DNA of 64,000 nt from Leucophora obtusa (GCA_949987735.1 OX465296.1:223268546-223332545); one strand, 5' to 3'; numbered from the stretch's first letter, positions 11,601 through 25,137 are shown. The notes: generated by a model from the letters alone, not told the origin. Made by a program: numbers and translations.

Positions 11601-12592
11601 ATGGATATTTTGGAAACAGCAATATATAATGCCCAAACCCAGACTTTTATAATCACTACTTTTCAAGAATCAATCTATTCTTGTCAGGGTATCTAGTGGT
11701 CGTTGCTGTCTTGAAATATTATCTTACTTAATTTTTTTATGTTCCTCTTGCTGTTAGTCTTGTTCAGCCTCAATTACAGACATTGACAGGATTTAGTATA
11801 ATTTTTATTTTGTTTTGTTCCTTTCTTGTTTCATTTCTCTTATAGTTTTTGCTGCTACATATTGCACATACATACATAAGCGGTTGTGGGCGAGAGTTTA
11901 TTGTTAACTGAAATTGGCGCCTTTAACATTGTATTGAAAATCTGTGATTTGTTGTTGGCCAATATGGATGTCATTGCTGTTGTTGTTGTTGCTGCTTTAA
12001 CCGTATGTTTTCTGTACACTTAATGTATGTAGCATCAACCGTAGTAGCAATGGCAAAGCATCGGCTCAACAACCATCAGTTAAATGTGCTTGAGTGGACA
12101 GAGAGCTCAAACAGACACATTCCATACAGGATGGTAAATAAGGAAAAACAAAAGCAAACGTAATTAGGGCAAAACTGTAGCACTTCCTGTTCCTTTCTCC
12201 ATTTCTTTTTTCTGTTTAAATTTTTGCTTTCAATTATTTTATAAGGAAAAGAAAATGTTGTACAAACAGTCACATATAAGGCTTTTCATACCAACTGCCC
12301 CTGTCAGATTAATTTCAAACTTACACTATTTAGTGCTATGCAATAATTGTTCAATACCTAAAACAACCAATTATAATTAATGAAAAAATCATTTGTTTTC
12401 AAAAACGTTTTGTTTCGATGAAAGAACAAATTAAGAAAAAATTTTAAATTCGCTAACTTCTTATCTAAATATTCACTATTTCTTGAAGTTTAGATTACTC
12501 GGGGCTAATCCATGTAGCCTAACTAGTGTTCAAAGAAGAGTGCGCGTATACTGATACAACTTGCTCTAAAATTGTACATTTTTGTCTTGTTA
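11601..12592. other. Unannotated stretch
   Basis: A short TTGCTG/TTG trinucleotide run lies at about 11960-12000. No terminal repeats, RNA gene or convincing exon seen. The sequence is less repeat-like than its surroundings. Confidence 0.4.
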
Positions 12593-13130
12593 TTATACCC
12601 TACACCACTATGTGGTCAGGGTATTATAAGTTTGTGCTGATGTTTGTAACACCAAAAAATATTGGTCGTAGACCCACCTTATAGTATACCGATCGGCTCA
12701 GAATTTTTTTTTATTTCGATTTAACGATGTCCGTCTGTCCGTCCGTCCGTCTGTCTGTCTGTCTGTCCATGCAATCTTGTGCGCACTCTACAGGTCGCAA
12801 ATATTAAGATATTTTGATGAAACTTGGAACACTTGGACTTATGTCGGCCCAAGGACGACGCCTATTGATTTTGGTTAACACCGGTCCATGTTTAGACCTA
12901 GTGCCCATATAAGGGTCCCCCCAAATATGGCATGGTTACAAACTGCAGATCGCAAATATTAAGATATTTTAATGAAATTTGATGCGCTGACTCACATTAT
13001 AGAAAATTTTGACACAAGCCCCATTTTAACCCATTCGAATTTCGGATCCAAATATTAGTTGGCTTTTACCCAGACTAGTGTAGGGTATTGTATAGTCGGC
13101 ATGCCCGACTTTAACCTTTTTACTCTTTTT
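12593..13130 (+). mobile_element. mini-me/DINE-1-like element, copy B
   Basis: Same 5' hairpin, (GTCY)n at about 12730-12768 and 3' hairpin as copy A, but only two internal units of about 152 bp. Tail TTTAACCTTTTTACTC. Complete at both ends. Confidence 0.85.
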
Positions 13131-13353
13131 TTTTATACAATGCGCTTTTACATATACATTACACATATTATATTTTGTTGAACAAAATTTTAAAAAACTC
13201 AAAACTACATTTTTGCAAATTTATAAAAAAAAATTGCCATCTTTTGCCATACCTGGGAATAGGTTATCATAACCTAAGAGAGACAAAAATTTATATATGA
13301 ATATCTGTGGATCTTAGAGTTGAAACTAGAGTATAACATTTAGGTTGTTCATA

Positions 13354-13579
13354 AGGGGTGTGCTATCTGTTGTATCGTAGTATCGTCCTAAGAAAAAAAC
13401 AGAGTTGTTAAATTTTTTTTTGTGTTTAACAACGATTTTCTATTCAGTTTTATATCTGTTACCACACTCAAACATAGGACACTAAACATACGTAAAAATG
13501 TTGTATGTTTTCAATTTAATTTTTAACAACTCTGTTTTTTGTTAGGACGATACAACGATACAACAAATAGCATACCCCT
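13354..13579. mobile_element. TA-duplicating MITE, AGGGGTRTGCTAT ends
   Basis: Inverted repeats of about 55-60 bp: the left begins AGGGGTGTGCTATCTGTTGT and contains AACAGAGTTGTTAAA, the right is the near-inverse ending ATAGCATACCCCT. TA flanks both sides (13352-13353 and 13580-13581). No ORF. Fits a Tc1/mariner-type MITE. Confidence 0.75.
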
Positions 13580-14602
13580 TATGAAAATCCTTATTGTAAA
13601 TTTTTGAACTAAATATTTTATTTTTTAAGATTTTGATAATTTATCTCATTTTAACCCTACAATGGTCTGAGGAAATTGCAATTACTTAAATATTTTCCAA
13701 CCGATTTTGGATTTTTATACATCACCGGAAAGGTAATTTAGTCTAGATTATGATTTTATTTACATTTTCCAAAAATCCAGTTATTTTAGAGCCAATATTT
13801 TCAAAAAAAGCTAAAAAAGTGATTTTACCGCCTTGTAAATCGTATTTCAAAATTTAGGGCCGAAGTGGAACGTGTTCCCGTTACACGATCATCTTAGTTT
13901 TTTGCATGGTGTATTTTTATACCCAAAGCCCAATTTGTAGGGGGGGACGGCCTTAAATCGTAAGTTGAACAATAAGGTCCACCCTAATGGCCATATATGC
14001 TGATATGTGAGCACATATGAATCATATATGAACATATACAGTCATATATGATCATATATGGTCTGTATATGATTCATATGTGCTCAAATTTCGGATCCGT
14101 AGATATATGGAAAAATATGAGATCATGTATGATCATACACTGAACTATGCAGGCACGTATATACATGATCATATATTGTAAAAACAATATACGATCATGT
14201 ATATTCATATACATTTAGATTTTAACATGGGTAATTGCTTTTTAATTTTTGTTAAACATTTATTTATTCATAATATATCATAGGACAAATTTTGATCTCA
14301 AAATATCTAATTTGATCTGCTAAAATTATATTATCCTTTTGTGTTAATTGGTACTAAATTAATCGTATGGGATATTTTGGGATCAATCAGAATCTTAATT
14401 CGATATTATTGGATATTATTGGGTACCCCAATTTTGAGATAAATTCTGAAAAGATTAACTTGGAGAAGATGGCTACACTTAAAATAATACGTTTCAAATC
14501 GATTTGACTAATTTTTAACAAATGTTTAGTTGAAACACTGATTTAAGCAAATATTTTAGTTGTCTTCATTTAACACAATACTAAAAGTCCTCAGTACTTT
14601 AA
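13580..14602. other. Unannotated stretch with CATATATG palindromic cluster
   Basis: At about 13990-14200 dense CATATATGATCATATATG-type words form overlapping palindromes, related in style to 26499-27035. The rest shows no feature. Confidence 0.45.
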
Positions 14603-15109
14603 CCCTATGAGGACCATACATTTTCTGCCGAAGCGATTTTGAAGATTTTGGTATTTTCATAATCTCTGACCTAATAATTGTTATGCAAAGAAAAATTGGC
14701 TCCGTAGAACCCGTCCTTACTCCTCATTTCGCTTGTCAAAAATATTTGCCATTTGGCGAACCTACCGTTCCGGACGAAGCGATTTTTATTATTAATTTAT
14801 TTTCGCTATCTGGAACTAAATTATGGATATGTTACAAAAAAGTGGCGTCATACACCCCTTGCTTGCCCTCCATTTCGTTTTTCAAAGTTTGTGCTTTTTA
14901 CCCCTTAAATCACGAATTCTAAATAACCAACTTCGAGGGCTTACAAGGGGAAAACTGCACTAAATAGGGATTTACCGCCTACTACATTTTTGTTCCCCCA
15001 ATTCTCCTTTAAAAATCACATTTGGAAATATTTACTCTATCTTTTGTCTGGGCAATTATAAGAGCGAAAAACCCTTGCGAAAGCATACTTGCCTATGGTC
15101 GACAAAGGG
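14603..15109. mobile_element. piggyBac-like MITE
   Basis: TTAA on both sides (14599-14602 and 15110-15113) with ends CCCTATGAGGACCAT and ATGGTCGACAAAGGG, imperfect inverted repeats starting CCCT. A TTAA duplication with CCCY ends is the piggyBac signature. There is no transposase: the 79-residue frame at 14683-14922 has no recognisable piggyBac motif. Confidence 0.7.
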
Positions 15110-15199
15110 TTAACTTATTTTGAGTGTTAATTTTTAAAATTATTTAAAACTAATTTTTAGAACCCATTCGTTAAATTTTACAAAATTTATTGTTAAAAT

Positions 15200-15540
15200 A
15201 TAATATTTTCATGTTACTGTTATTACCCGGTAGATGGCGCCAGCAATGCATCCGAAGTTTTAAAGATGGCTCTATTTCTTTCCCTCCCGATTTTTGAAAA
15301 TGGCCCATATCTTGAAAACTAAGAGAGATAGAACAAAATTGATGAAAATTTCGACTACCCCTAACCGTTATCTCTATCCAAAAATGGACCTTAGCGGGCC
15401 TTGGATCTTCGAAAATTTTAATAAAAATTTCACACTTCATAAAATGTCCCATATCTGGTAAACTAAGCGAGCTAGAGCAAAACGGACAAAATATTTGCTC
15501 CGGGGAGGGTCCCGAGACCCTAAACTTGGATAATTCCACG
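15200..15540 (-). repeat. Region with two diverged internal tandem units
   Basis: Two segments share TCCCATATCTGGTAAACTAAG / GCCCATATCTTGAAAACTAAG-type words about 140 bp apart (15300 and 15447). This makes the minus-strand frame (15171-15539) internally repetitive, with DMGHF appearing twice. A repeat-derived frame is more likely than a gene. Confidence 0.35.
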
Positions 15541-15880
15541 ACTCAGTATAATTATAGATAAAACTGTAGTTTCACAAGTTTTTTACTTAAATTTAGATTT
15601 GTTAAATTTAACAAAAGAATTAGTTAAAATCAACAAATTTTATTTTAAGCCAAAAACAGGAATACATTTTGTTAAAGTAACAAATAACTATTAATTTTTC
15701 AAACTAGTTATATAGTTATATTTTTTTTCCAAATTTATCTATATCTGTAAAGTTTTTATTTATAATAGTAAAAGGCTTTATTTTTGAATCATGTTGGTTG
15801 ATAAACAGCATCCGGTTTCTAATTTGTTACTAGCACACGCTGTAAAATTGCTTATTTAAAAATTTTATTTGTACATTATT

Positions 15881-16325
15881 GTTTTCTTCTATTGAACGGC
15901 AGAAAACAGGCTTTGAATTCAGTGAACTTATTTTATTTTTTTTTAATTCAGTGAACTTATTTTATTTTTTTTTCAATTCAGTGAACTTATTATTTTTTTT
16001 AATTCACTGAATGTAATTTTATTTTTTTTAATTCACTGAATGAAAATGAAATTGAATGAATTCAGTGGTGAATTAATTCAGTAAGGAATTAATTCACTTT
16101 TTTTCCCGTTCGATTTATAAAATTGAACGCGTTCACCGGTGAATTAATTCATTTGATTTAATAAAAAGGTCTATTGCAATTGAATTAATTTTTTGAATTT
16201 GTTGTTTGATTTGTTTGAATTCAGTGTATTACTTAAGAAAAGGAATTTGTTCAATTCTTGAGAAAATTGAATTCGATTGGTAGTGAATTCATTCAAAAAG
16301 GAATTAATTCTTCAAAGCTCTGTGC
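15881..16325. repeat. Dispersed repeat R1 with internal minisatellite, copy 2
   Basis: Starts CTATTGAACGGCAGAAAACA and ends TTCAAAGCTCTG, like the copy at 61-470. The minisatellite unit here is AATTCAGTGAACTTATTTTA with longer T-tracts. Confidence 0.7.
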
Positions 16326-16957
16326 ACAACACATAGTTTGTGTTTCAGTGCAAAAAAAAAAATTAGTGCAATAGAGGGTTAATTTAGCATTCAATCACCA
16401 TTCCAATGGACAAAGAGATGAGCTGACTTTTTTTTTTTTTTTTTTTTTTTTTTGGTTACAAACATTTGTTAGTTAAAAAAATCTACCACCATCTTTAGAC
16501 TTAGAAATTCCTTATTAAAAAAAAAGAAATCTTTGAGCTTCTGCCTAAAAATTAACCACCGGACATAGATTTCTAAAAGTTTTCAATCATTTTTCCATTT
16601 ATATTTCTTCCTTTTGTTTATTATATTTACCTTCTTCAAATTGTACAGATTTTTTAAAATTTGATTGATAAACAACCCTATTAAATTAAGTATTTTCTGG
16701 AATCAAATAATTCTTTCCATTTGATAGAGGTATCCGTATATACAAAACAATTGGTACAATTTTCAATTTAATTTAATTTTTGCTATTCAGGAAAATTCAA
16801 AATTGTTGTATATGTATATGCAATCAAATGTTTGTGCTAAATACATTGCACCTGCCCCATAATATTTCAAAATAAAATTTTTAACAAAAAGATAGACTTT
16901 ACATTAGATAGATATGATTCATAATATAAACTTAACAACATAGAGGTATGATGATAC
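16326..16957. other. Unannotated stretch with long T-tract
   Basis: A 24-base T run at 16430-16454; otherwise A+T-rich DNA with no recognisable feature. Confidence 0.45.
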
Positions 16958-17212
16958 TAGGGATGCCGAACGGGACTGGTTTTTACAAATCCCGGGGTTC
17001 GGGATTTTGAAAATAGAAATCCCGGGATTGCGGGATTTTTCGGGATCCCGGGATTTTTCGGGATTTCGGGATTTTTCGGGATTTTTCGGGGTTTCATTAT
17101 ATTTTTAATTTTAAAAATTAATAGCTAAAATAAACACTAAAAATTAAAATAGTTCATTATAAATCTACTTATTTATTTCCTGTATTACGAAAAAATAAAT
17201 AAATTAAGCCGG

Positions 17213-17350
17213 ATTCACAATGCTGCAGAGTGTTCAAAGCTGCAGAGTGGAGTTTACTAGAATAGAGAGGGCATGATACGAAAAATATGTATGTGCCAAC
17301 AAGCAAGGAAAAAAAATCCACTCAGAGTGGAGTACTACAGCATTGTGAAT
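17213..17350. mobile_element. Small inverted-repeat element
   Basis: TTCACAATGCTGCAGAGTG near the left faces CACTCAGAGTGGAGTACT...CAGCATTGTGAA at the right. It lies inside the 16958-18169 hAT element. Confidence 0.5.
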
Positions 17351-17370
17351 TTGTCTTTAAACGAAAACTA

Positions 17371-17785
17371 CACTCATAGAAATAAGTATGTAAAAATAGC
17401 AGAAAAAGCTACTAATCTAAAATTAATTAAATGCAAATACAAACTACTCTGCTGAAAGCATCAGAAATATTAATGATTATATTAGATTTTTTAAGTCTAC
17501 TAATGTGAAATATTGAGCATATACCTTTGCTGATTTCAAAAAGGTCGATGTTATATTTTGCTAAATACTATAACAAAAATTTGCTGTTTTTGGTATACTA
17601 ATATTCGGCAAAATTATATTGCATGAAGTGATGAATTTAGCAAATCATTAATAAAATAAATAAAAACATGTAAGTTAAAAGATCAAATAAATCTGAAAAG
17701 TTTTAAAGCTAAATAAACGTTTTTAAATTATTAATGTTTTTATTCAGATATATTTAATCACTAATCTATTTTAATCTATTAGCTA
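17371..17785. mobile_element. CACTCATAG element, left end only
   Basis: TA followed by CACTCATAGAAATAAGTATG matches the family end seen at 4552 and 25138. The AGCAG-type interior is recognisable to about 17650, but no matching right end precedes the next element, so this copy is truncated. Confidence 0.5.
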
Positions 17786-17974
17786 CACTCATAAAAAAAA
17801 GTCCATACAAATAGGTCAAAATTGTGCTGCCGCTAATACATGTACTATTTCCTGTTATTTTAGCAGAATTTTGACCTATTTGTACGGGCTCTTTGGAGAA
17901 AATAACAGAAAAATTAGTTCAATTTAATCAGAACGCGTTTAACAGACTTTTGTACTAACTTTTTTTTATGAGTG
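17786..17974. mobile_element. Short CACTCATA MITE with TA duplication
   Basis: CACTCATAAAAAAAAGT at the left, ACTTTTTTTTATGAGTG at the right, TA on both sides (17784-17785, 17975-17976). Inner words AAATAGGTCAAAATT and AATTTTGACCTATTT are also inverted. 189 bp, no ORF. Confidence 0.8.
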
Positions 17975-18169
17975 TATGAATAGAAAAAATTAGTTCTTTA
18001 ATAAAATTTAATAAGATATTTGCTTTAAGTGATTTAGGTCAAATATAACAATAAAAACAAATACAAAAAGTGATAAAAATTGGCAAATAATGAAATCGGA
18101 AATCGCGGGATTTTTTCAAGAACAATCCCGGGATTTCGGGATTTGGAAATTTCGGGATCGGTATCCCTA

Positions 18170-19651
18170 GATGATACCAATGAAAATGAAGTCAAAATAT
18201 AACGAGAGAGAAAAGTGCTTTTAATTGCAAGCAGGTGTCAGACACATAACAAAACAAAAACTCGATTTCTTATTAGAAAAATTAAAAGATTTTTTTGAAA
18301 AGAAAATAAACAACATATACAAACGCATATTGACAGACACAGCAGGTATTTGGTATATCCTTAGACACATATATAGAAACACACACACTCGCACTCTCAA
18401 ACTCGCATCGCATCCAGATAACTGTCAATTGTATAAAATGAACACAATAACCACAAATACATTAAAGTAAACGAATACACCTTATGGTTCTTCCTGTTTG
18501 AATTTATGTGTGTATGTATGTGTGTGTGTTGATTGCTTATTTGTGGTTGTGCGTATATTGTGATTATACGTCGTTCAATGAGAAAAGTTTTCTGTTAGTG
18601 TATATTGCTGTGTGTATGTGTGTTTCAGTATACAACAATTAACATTCTTCAAATGCTTATGAAGCTTATGATGATGATTGTAATGTCGTCAATTTTTTCT
18701 TCTCGTCTTCCTCTTCTTCTTCTTCATCTATTTTATTTTTATTTTTTGTCAATGTAAAGTGCAAATACTCTACTATTTATTACAATAAGTAGCAGTATGA
18801 CTTTACGAACAAGTAAATATAATGATGATATTGAAAAAATGATGTTAAGTCTTGTTGTCTCCTTACACAGATGAATTGAATTGTGTTTATTTTTTGTATG
18901 TGTGTATTTTATATGCAAGTATATGTGTGATTTGTACAATTGACAATAGGCTGGCTGGATGCTTGATGATGATGTTGGTAAATTGACAACAATAACCATT
19001 ATAACTCACAACTACAATGTGAGAAAGTTATCATACTCAGACTTTATGCAAATTTATCAAAGTTGTGTGTAGGTAAAAAAAATTGGTTTAAAGAAAAGTG
19101 AATTTCTTGAGGTTTTTAATAATGCTGAAATTATTGACATGGTTTACTCAATTTCATAATAAAAAAAAAAACCAGTAAAAAGTTAAAGTCGAAGATGCCG
19201 ACTATATGATACTCTGCCCTAGTTTGGTTAAAAGCCGTCCTTAAATTTTAATTTGCTCTGTAAAGAATATTTTTTTTTGCGAAATAACTTTTTTCCTGAT
19301 CCAATATTTTAAGTATGTGTTTTTCCATGTATTCATATTTTAACTCGTATTGCTTGTTTCAATCCCAGCCTGTTTTTTTTTTTTTTTTTTTTGTTTCATG
19401 TGGATGATGAGTATTAAGGGTGGTTGGCTGCTTTTATGCATTTTTGTGTTGATGAGCCGGAAATGTCGAAACTTTTGTTCAAAACACAAATTGATTTAAC
19501 AATTGCTTCCGTTATACAAACTACTACACATGCAGAAGTACATATAATTACATAAGGATGGAACTTATCTTTAAATTTTACACGAATACTTTATAATACC
19601 AACGAGCATAGTATCTCAAGAATATGCATGCATCTCATTCTCTGTTAACTG
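18170..19651. other. Unannotated stretch with microsatellites
   Basis: (GT)n/(GTAT)n tracts at about 18505-18535 and 18605-18625 and a CTT-rich tract at 18700-18725; a T-run at 19373-19392. Short frames here are low-complexity. No element ends recognised. Confidence 0.45.
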
Positions 19652-19873
19652 CCCTACGGAAAATTTTAACAAATTGTCACCGAACTGGCCCCTTTATATG
19701 AAATAGACTGGTCACTTCTACATGGCGTTGTCATAGGAGGGGGAAATTGACACCTTGTGACATGTCACAAGACGAATCCTAGGACAGGTCCTTGAACTTT
19801 GTTTTTTACGAGAGTTCAGTAATTTCATATAAAGGGGCCAGTTCGGTGACAGTTTGTTAAAATTTCCCGTAGG
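19652..19873. mobile_element. Foldback MITE with CCCTACGG ends, copy 1
   Basis: CCCTACGGAAAATTTTAAC ... CCGAACTGGCCCC at the left and the inverse GGGGCCAGTTCGGTGACAG ... TTTCCCGTAGG at the right. It is a shorter relative of the almost perfect palindrome at 54216-54523, with an internal deletion of one arm. Confidence 0.75.
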
Positions 19874-20648
19874 TTGGTTCTGGCCGACATTTTAAGAATT
19901 TTTAATAGAAAATGGTAGGTTAGGTTTTATGGTAAAATTCTAATAAATATAAAAAATTGTTTTTATAAAATGTACAACATATTAAGAAATATATTGAAGA
20001 ATTTAATTAGCTGTATTTTAATTTCTTGAAATGTCAGACAGAGCCAGTGTGAGAACGATTAACAGTAGTGGACTGACTTGTATAGAGCCTGATGATACCC
20101 ATATAAATTAAATGAAAATCTGAAAGTTCTTTGAGATTTTGATTAAAATGAATAACAATTTACCACAGTAGTCTACTTTAAGAAAAATACCTAATTATGT
20201 ATTGTCGATAAAATTTCTAACCTTACTTTTTTTGTATTCAAATTGATTTAAATTAGATTAAATGAAAAAATTTCATAAAATTTTTCTCGAAATTTTCTAT
20301 ATAAACTCAACCCTAGTTTGTAGATGTATATGTATATATAAAATATTTTGCAAATTCAAATCTTACCTACTTTACAAAATAAGCATTTGAATTTATTTTT
20401 TTTTTTTTTACATTTTTGCAAAAAAAAAAAAAAACTGTAAATCACCATCAACATTAACAACAAGAATAAAAAATTATATACAACATATTAACATTCATAT
20501 TGTACAAAACATTTGTATGGATGATAAACAAACCAACTTATTTATGCAAATGTTTAATGTATTTAACATATGAGGCATTGCATAACAAATGTAAATCTAA
20601 AAGAAAGTATATCGTACCAGTGTCAAAGTATATCGTATCAGTGGGCAT
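19874..20648. other. Unannotated A+T-rich stretch
   Basis: No gene, RNA or element end recognised; A- and T-runs at about 20395-20435. Confidence 0.45.
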
Positions 20649-21174
20649 TAGGGCGGGTCGATTTGTAGGGAGGCAAAAAAATCGCTCAAGTGAGAAGGAA
20701 AATCGTATTCTAGGGATCAAAATAAGAAACTTTGCCCTAGGAAACATACCTCTACAACGAATTCTGAATCCCCGACTTTTGACCAGTAGGCTCAAATTTT
20801 GAAAAATACCACTTTGACCCCTTTAGAGTGCCCCAATCGAGTCCAAATGTATGACCAATCCACAATAACTTTGGAGGGCCGACCCATCCATGCCAGTGGC
20901 ACACCCCCTGGAACCCCCTGGGGGGTTCCACATACAAAAAAAAATCATAATTTTTGGCACTTTACTTGAAAAAATGTTTGTATGGGGAACCCCCTAGGGG
21001 GTTCCAGCGGGTGTGCCACTAGCATGGACTCGATTGGGGCACTCTAAATGGGTCAAAGTGGGATTTTTCAAAATTTGTTTTAGAGGTATGGTTCCTCGGG
21101 CAAAGTTTCTTATTTTGATCCCTAGAATACGATTTTCCTTGTCACTTGGGCGATTTTTAAATCGACCCGCCCTA
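20649..21174. mobile_element. Foldback element with GGGCGGGTCGATTT ends, copy 2
   Basis: TAGGGCGGGTCGATTTGTAG to ...AAATCGACCCGCCCTA. Same arms and G/C-rich centre as 11026-11600, with a deletion in the right arm. Frames across it on both strands are repeat translation. Flanks do not show a clear duplication. Confidence 0.75.
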
Positions 21175-24035
21175 ATATGTATATATATTCATGCCTATTG
21201 CTACGAAAAGTCTGTGACTCTTTATTGTAACTGTGTTCCCCTTGTATTTGTTGTTGCAAAGTCATAATAAATTATGTTTATTCAAATTTTTGTTTGAAAA
21301 CTTCAAAAAAATTAAGACTTGGTATCGACACAATCATAACATTGACAAATAAAATTTGAATTTTTTGAAATTTTAAATATTGCATAACTTTGTAAAAAAA
21401 TTTTTTCTAATTTTTTCCTTTGGCAAAATTTCGTTATATGATGAAAGAAAAGTTCTGACCAAAATTCTTCCAAATCGAAAGGGATCGATTCCAACCATTG
21501 GTCGATTTGGGATGGAATGACCCATATAAAAAAAATATTTTTAAATAATAAAAAAAAAGTGAAATTTTAATTTCAACAAAGGCTGCACAAAAATCATCAA
21601 AGGGCAGCATTTACCCACCATTGGTATATATTCTCCTATATGAAAGGAATAGAACATGGAAAAAGTTTCAAAATTTTTCAAAAAAGTGAGAGGACGCCTG
21701 GTCAAATATTACAAAATTTATGATTTTATTTGTAATATACTATTTCTGAATTTTTAAATAAATAATTTAATTTACATAAGGAGCAGCTATTTTTTTTTAC
21801 CGATTCAGAAAGTTTCACTCTGTAACTGTGTTTCGTTTTGGAGAAAAAATTCTTTGAATAGTGTTTACTTGTAATACAATTCAATAAAAAAATGGCTAAA
21901 TACCAGAAACCACAACGCCTTATTTCACCTTACTTCACCTAATTTTTTTCAATTTTGAAACAAGTGATTGCGTAATTTCCTAATAGAATTTCTAACGGAA
22001 TTGTATGAAAAAGCGTATTTTGTAAATCACGAAAAAAGCATTTTCATCACTTGCAGTGTCAAATTAATTATCCAAAGGTTTTAGGCGTTGCATAAAAAAT
22101 TATGCATTTAAACTCAATGAAAACTTCTAGAACCTTTAAAACATTAAAAAAAATACTACAATTTGCTTTGTCAGCTTCTATGACACATTATCATTTTTTA
22201 ACTGAATGATTATGATTTAGTGATTGATTTATGGTTTTGATTTCAGTGATCAATGACAATGCTTTTAAATTTCTTTTTGAAAATACGTAAACATTTTGAA
22301 AGATCTCTGAAACAAAAAAAAAGGTATTTAAATCGATAAATAGCATTAAAATCCTAGCTCGCTCCATTCCATTTCTTTCACTCTGTTTTTATTTCCCGTT
22401 TCATTCCATTTTATTCCCATTGTCTAGTGTTTTAATTAAACTTGTCTCCGTTCCACACCATTAATTTCCAGTTTAGTGTTTCAATTCCACTCGTTTTCCG
22501 ATCTATTCCATTTCGCTTCCCAATTTAGGTGTTCCTATTCCACTTACAAAATTGAAAAATGCATTACAAAACTGCAGTTGCATTAAATTTCAGTTACGAA
22601 TTAAAAATATTTTTACAGAAAATATTTTTCAAATGAGAAAAAAAATACTGAGGTGCAATAATCAGTCTAAAAGTTATGGCTCTCCCAAGTTTTTTTAAAT
22701 TATGTAGAAATTTAAAAAATTATGCATTTTATATTAAAAAGTAAGGGAACTTTTTTAATTTTTTTTTTTTTTGAATATTGCGCGCTCCAAAAAAGCAATG
22801 TATTTAATTTGTAGGAAAAGTAATAAGGGTTTGAAAAAAAATTTATTTAAAAAAATTAAAATAAGGAAACAGCTAGAAAAAATGCACTCAAAACGTGCAT
22901 TCATGAACAAAAACTATTATTGAAAGCAATTAAAAATACATCTAGATGACTGTACCATTAAAATGCTTTTTGAATTATAAAAATCCGACAAGAACTATGG
23001 AAACTGATAGTGTTCCAAGTCAGACAGTAATAGTTTTTTTTTGTGACCTTTTGACGATTTATTATTTACGAAACAACGTTTTCGGTGATTTTTTTTCCAA
23101 TAAAATTGAACATACATACATTTTTCAGCAGCGTGCAGTTGGCGTGGAAAGCCTCATATACACGAGTATATTTTATAAATGAGGTATATTGCACACACAA
23201 ACATATGCACAAACAACTAAATATACGAATTTATGTAAGTGCGTATGCATTAGTATGAGTGAATACGTGTTGTATGAACTCGTCGACGTTGGTTGTTGGT
23301 ACCTTAAATTTCTAAATGAATTGTATCATTTTATACATACCTTGATGATAACCTTGATAAAATTTTCTAAGGAATGTAAGTAAGTTCATACACTTAAAGT
23401 AGTTTGTGAGTTAAAACAATATAAAACAACAAAAAAAAAATTAAAACTCATTTAAAAGCAGGTCTACTTTAAATCAAATTGTTCTTGTTATTTATTTTTA
23501 CACCATTAGTGGGATGCTCTAACTTTTTAACGACAAAATTCGGTAAATAATTTGTCAGTTCACTATGAAAACTTGACAATTTAACTACCGAATTTTGTCG
23601 TTGTAATGTTATAGAATTTAACCTCAGAATAGGAAAAAAAAAATGAACCCAACATGTATGGAACGTACAAGGTGCACATACCCTATATATTGTTTAAGCG
23701 GTTGTGTATTTGTACGCAAACCGAATTCGGCATACTATAATTGTCTGATGACGAACATAAACGCTACGATTATGTACTGTGATTATGACATACTCATCTT
23801 CGTAGTAGTTGTGGATTTTCTTTCGTGCACAACACGAATACGCTTCGTTCCTTGTAGTTTTTCATCTTTGGTTTTTGTTTGTTTTTTGTTGCTAACTCAA
23901 ATGATTGTTGAGTTTGGGTTCGTCAACCATAGCTTAGAGAATTCTGGATGTGTGTATAAATAGAAACACTAATTGGCTCCATGAAATAACTCCCCAAAAC
24001 GAAAATGAAAAAATGCCCCAAAATTGTGGGCTTTT
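21175..24035. other. Unannotated stretch with two minor features
   Basis: A TTCCATTTC/TTCCA-rich low-complexity patch at about 22365-22545, and a small hairpin at 23530-23604 whose arms ACGACAAAATTCGGTA / TACCGAATTTTGTCGT are perfect. The 106-residue frame at 23643-23963 has no recognisable domain. No host exon could be supported. Confidence 0.4.
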
Positions 24036-24690
24036 TATACCCTACACCACTATGTGGTCAGGGTATTATAAGTTTGTGCTGACGTTTGTAACACCAAAAA
24101 ATATTGGTTCTTGTAGTATACCGATCGGCTCAGAATTTTTTTTTATTTCGATTTAACGATGTCCGTCCGTCCGTCTGTCTGTCTGTCCATGCATTCTTGT
24201 GCGCACTCTACATGTCGCAAATATTAAGATATTTTGATGAAACTTGGTACACCGACTTATGTCGGGCCAAGGACGAAGCCCATTGATTTTGGTTAACACT
24301 GGTCCATGTTTAGACCTAGTGCCCATATAAGGGTCCCCCCAAAATTATATTGTTTATACGCTGCAGGTCGAAAATATTAAGATATTTTGATGAAATTTGG
24401 TACGCAGACCTATGTTGGCCCAAGGACGAAGCCTGTTGATTTTGGTGATAATCGGTCCATATTTAGATCTAGTGCCCATTTAAGGCTCCTCCCAAAATTG
24501 ACTTGGTTACAAACTGCAAGTCGAAAATATTAAGATATTTTAATGAAATTAGGTGCGCTGACTCACATTATAGAAAATTTTGACACAAGCCCCATTTTAA
24601 CCCATTCGAATTTCGGATCCAAACAATACACCAGACTGGTGTAGGGTATTGTATAGTCGGCATGCCCGACTTTAACCTTTTTACTCGTTT
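24036..24690 (+). mobile_element. mini-me/DINE-1-like element, copy C
   Basis: Complete ends (TATACCCTACACCAC; hairpin AGTCGGCATGCCCGACT; tail ACTCGTTT), (GTCY)n at about 24162-24188, and three internal units. A small deletion removes part of the core at about 24110. Confidence 0.85.
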
Positions 24691-25137
24691 AATTGTACAG
24701 GAGAAGTAAAAAACATATAAAATGAAGAATATTTCAGATATAAAAACAAATTATCGATTATGGACTTAAAACACAACAATTTTTAGACTTGGTCACAGAA
24801 GTCTAAAAATTGGTGGTATCATCTGATAACTATTCATCCAACTATTCTTCTTAAAATATGCTAACAATGTGTAGCCAACTAACTGTTTTGGTGTGGTTTT
24901 GATACGGAACAAATTTCGATTGAGTGTAAACCGTTTGGAAAGGAAAAACTATGTACATTGTTTGATTCAACAATTTATAGCCAGCGATTTAAAATTCGCG
25001 CGAATTTTTATTTCCAACCGATTTACACTCAAACAAAATTTTTTCTCTACCAAAACCGAGCGCAATCCGCTGGAAATAAAAATTTCGCGCGAAATGATGT
25101 TATCATTTTGGGAATGGAAAAGCATTTTTTGCCAGTA
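24691..25137. other. Stretch containing the left half of a CCCAGTCAG-family fragment
   Basis: The last about 45 bases (GATGTTATCATTTTGGGAATGG ... TTTTGCCAGTA) continue after the next insertion at 26324 (CTTGTACCACCTG ... TTTTTCTGACTGG). They match the uninterrupted sequence at 29783-29885, so this is an older repeat split by the 25138-26323 element. Confidence 0.6.

Larger units (their letters stand above)
16958..18169. mobile_element. hAT-type element with CCCGGGATTTTTCGGGATTT arms
   Basis: Ends TAGGGATGCCGAACGGGA and its inverse ...TCGGTATCCCTA, flanked by a perfect 8-bp duplication GATGATAC (16950-16957 and 18170-18177). Just inside each end lies a short satellite of CCCGGGATTTTTC units, inverted between the two ends. 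The middle holds later MITEs (17213-17350, 17371 onward, 17786-17974). No transposase remains. Confidence 0.85.

Noticed and set aside
10994..11656. Overlapping 60-135-residue frames on both strands
   Set aside because: They arise from stop-poor arms of the foldback element and recur at 20500-21267; inverted-repeat translation, not genes.
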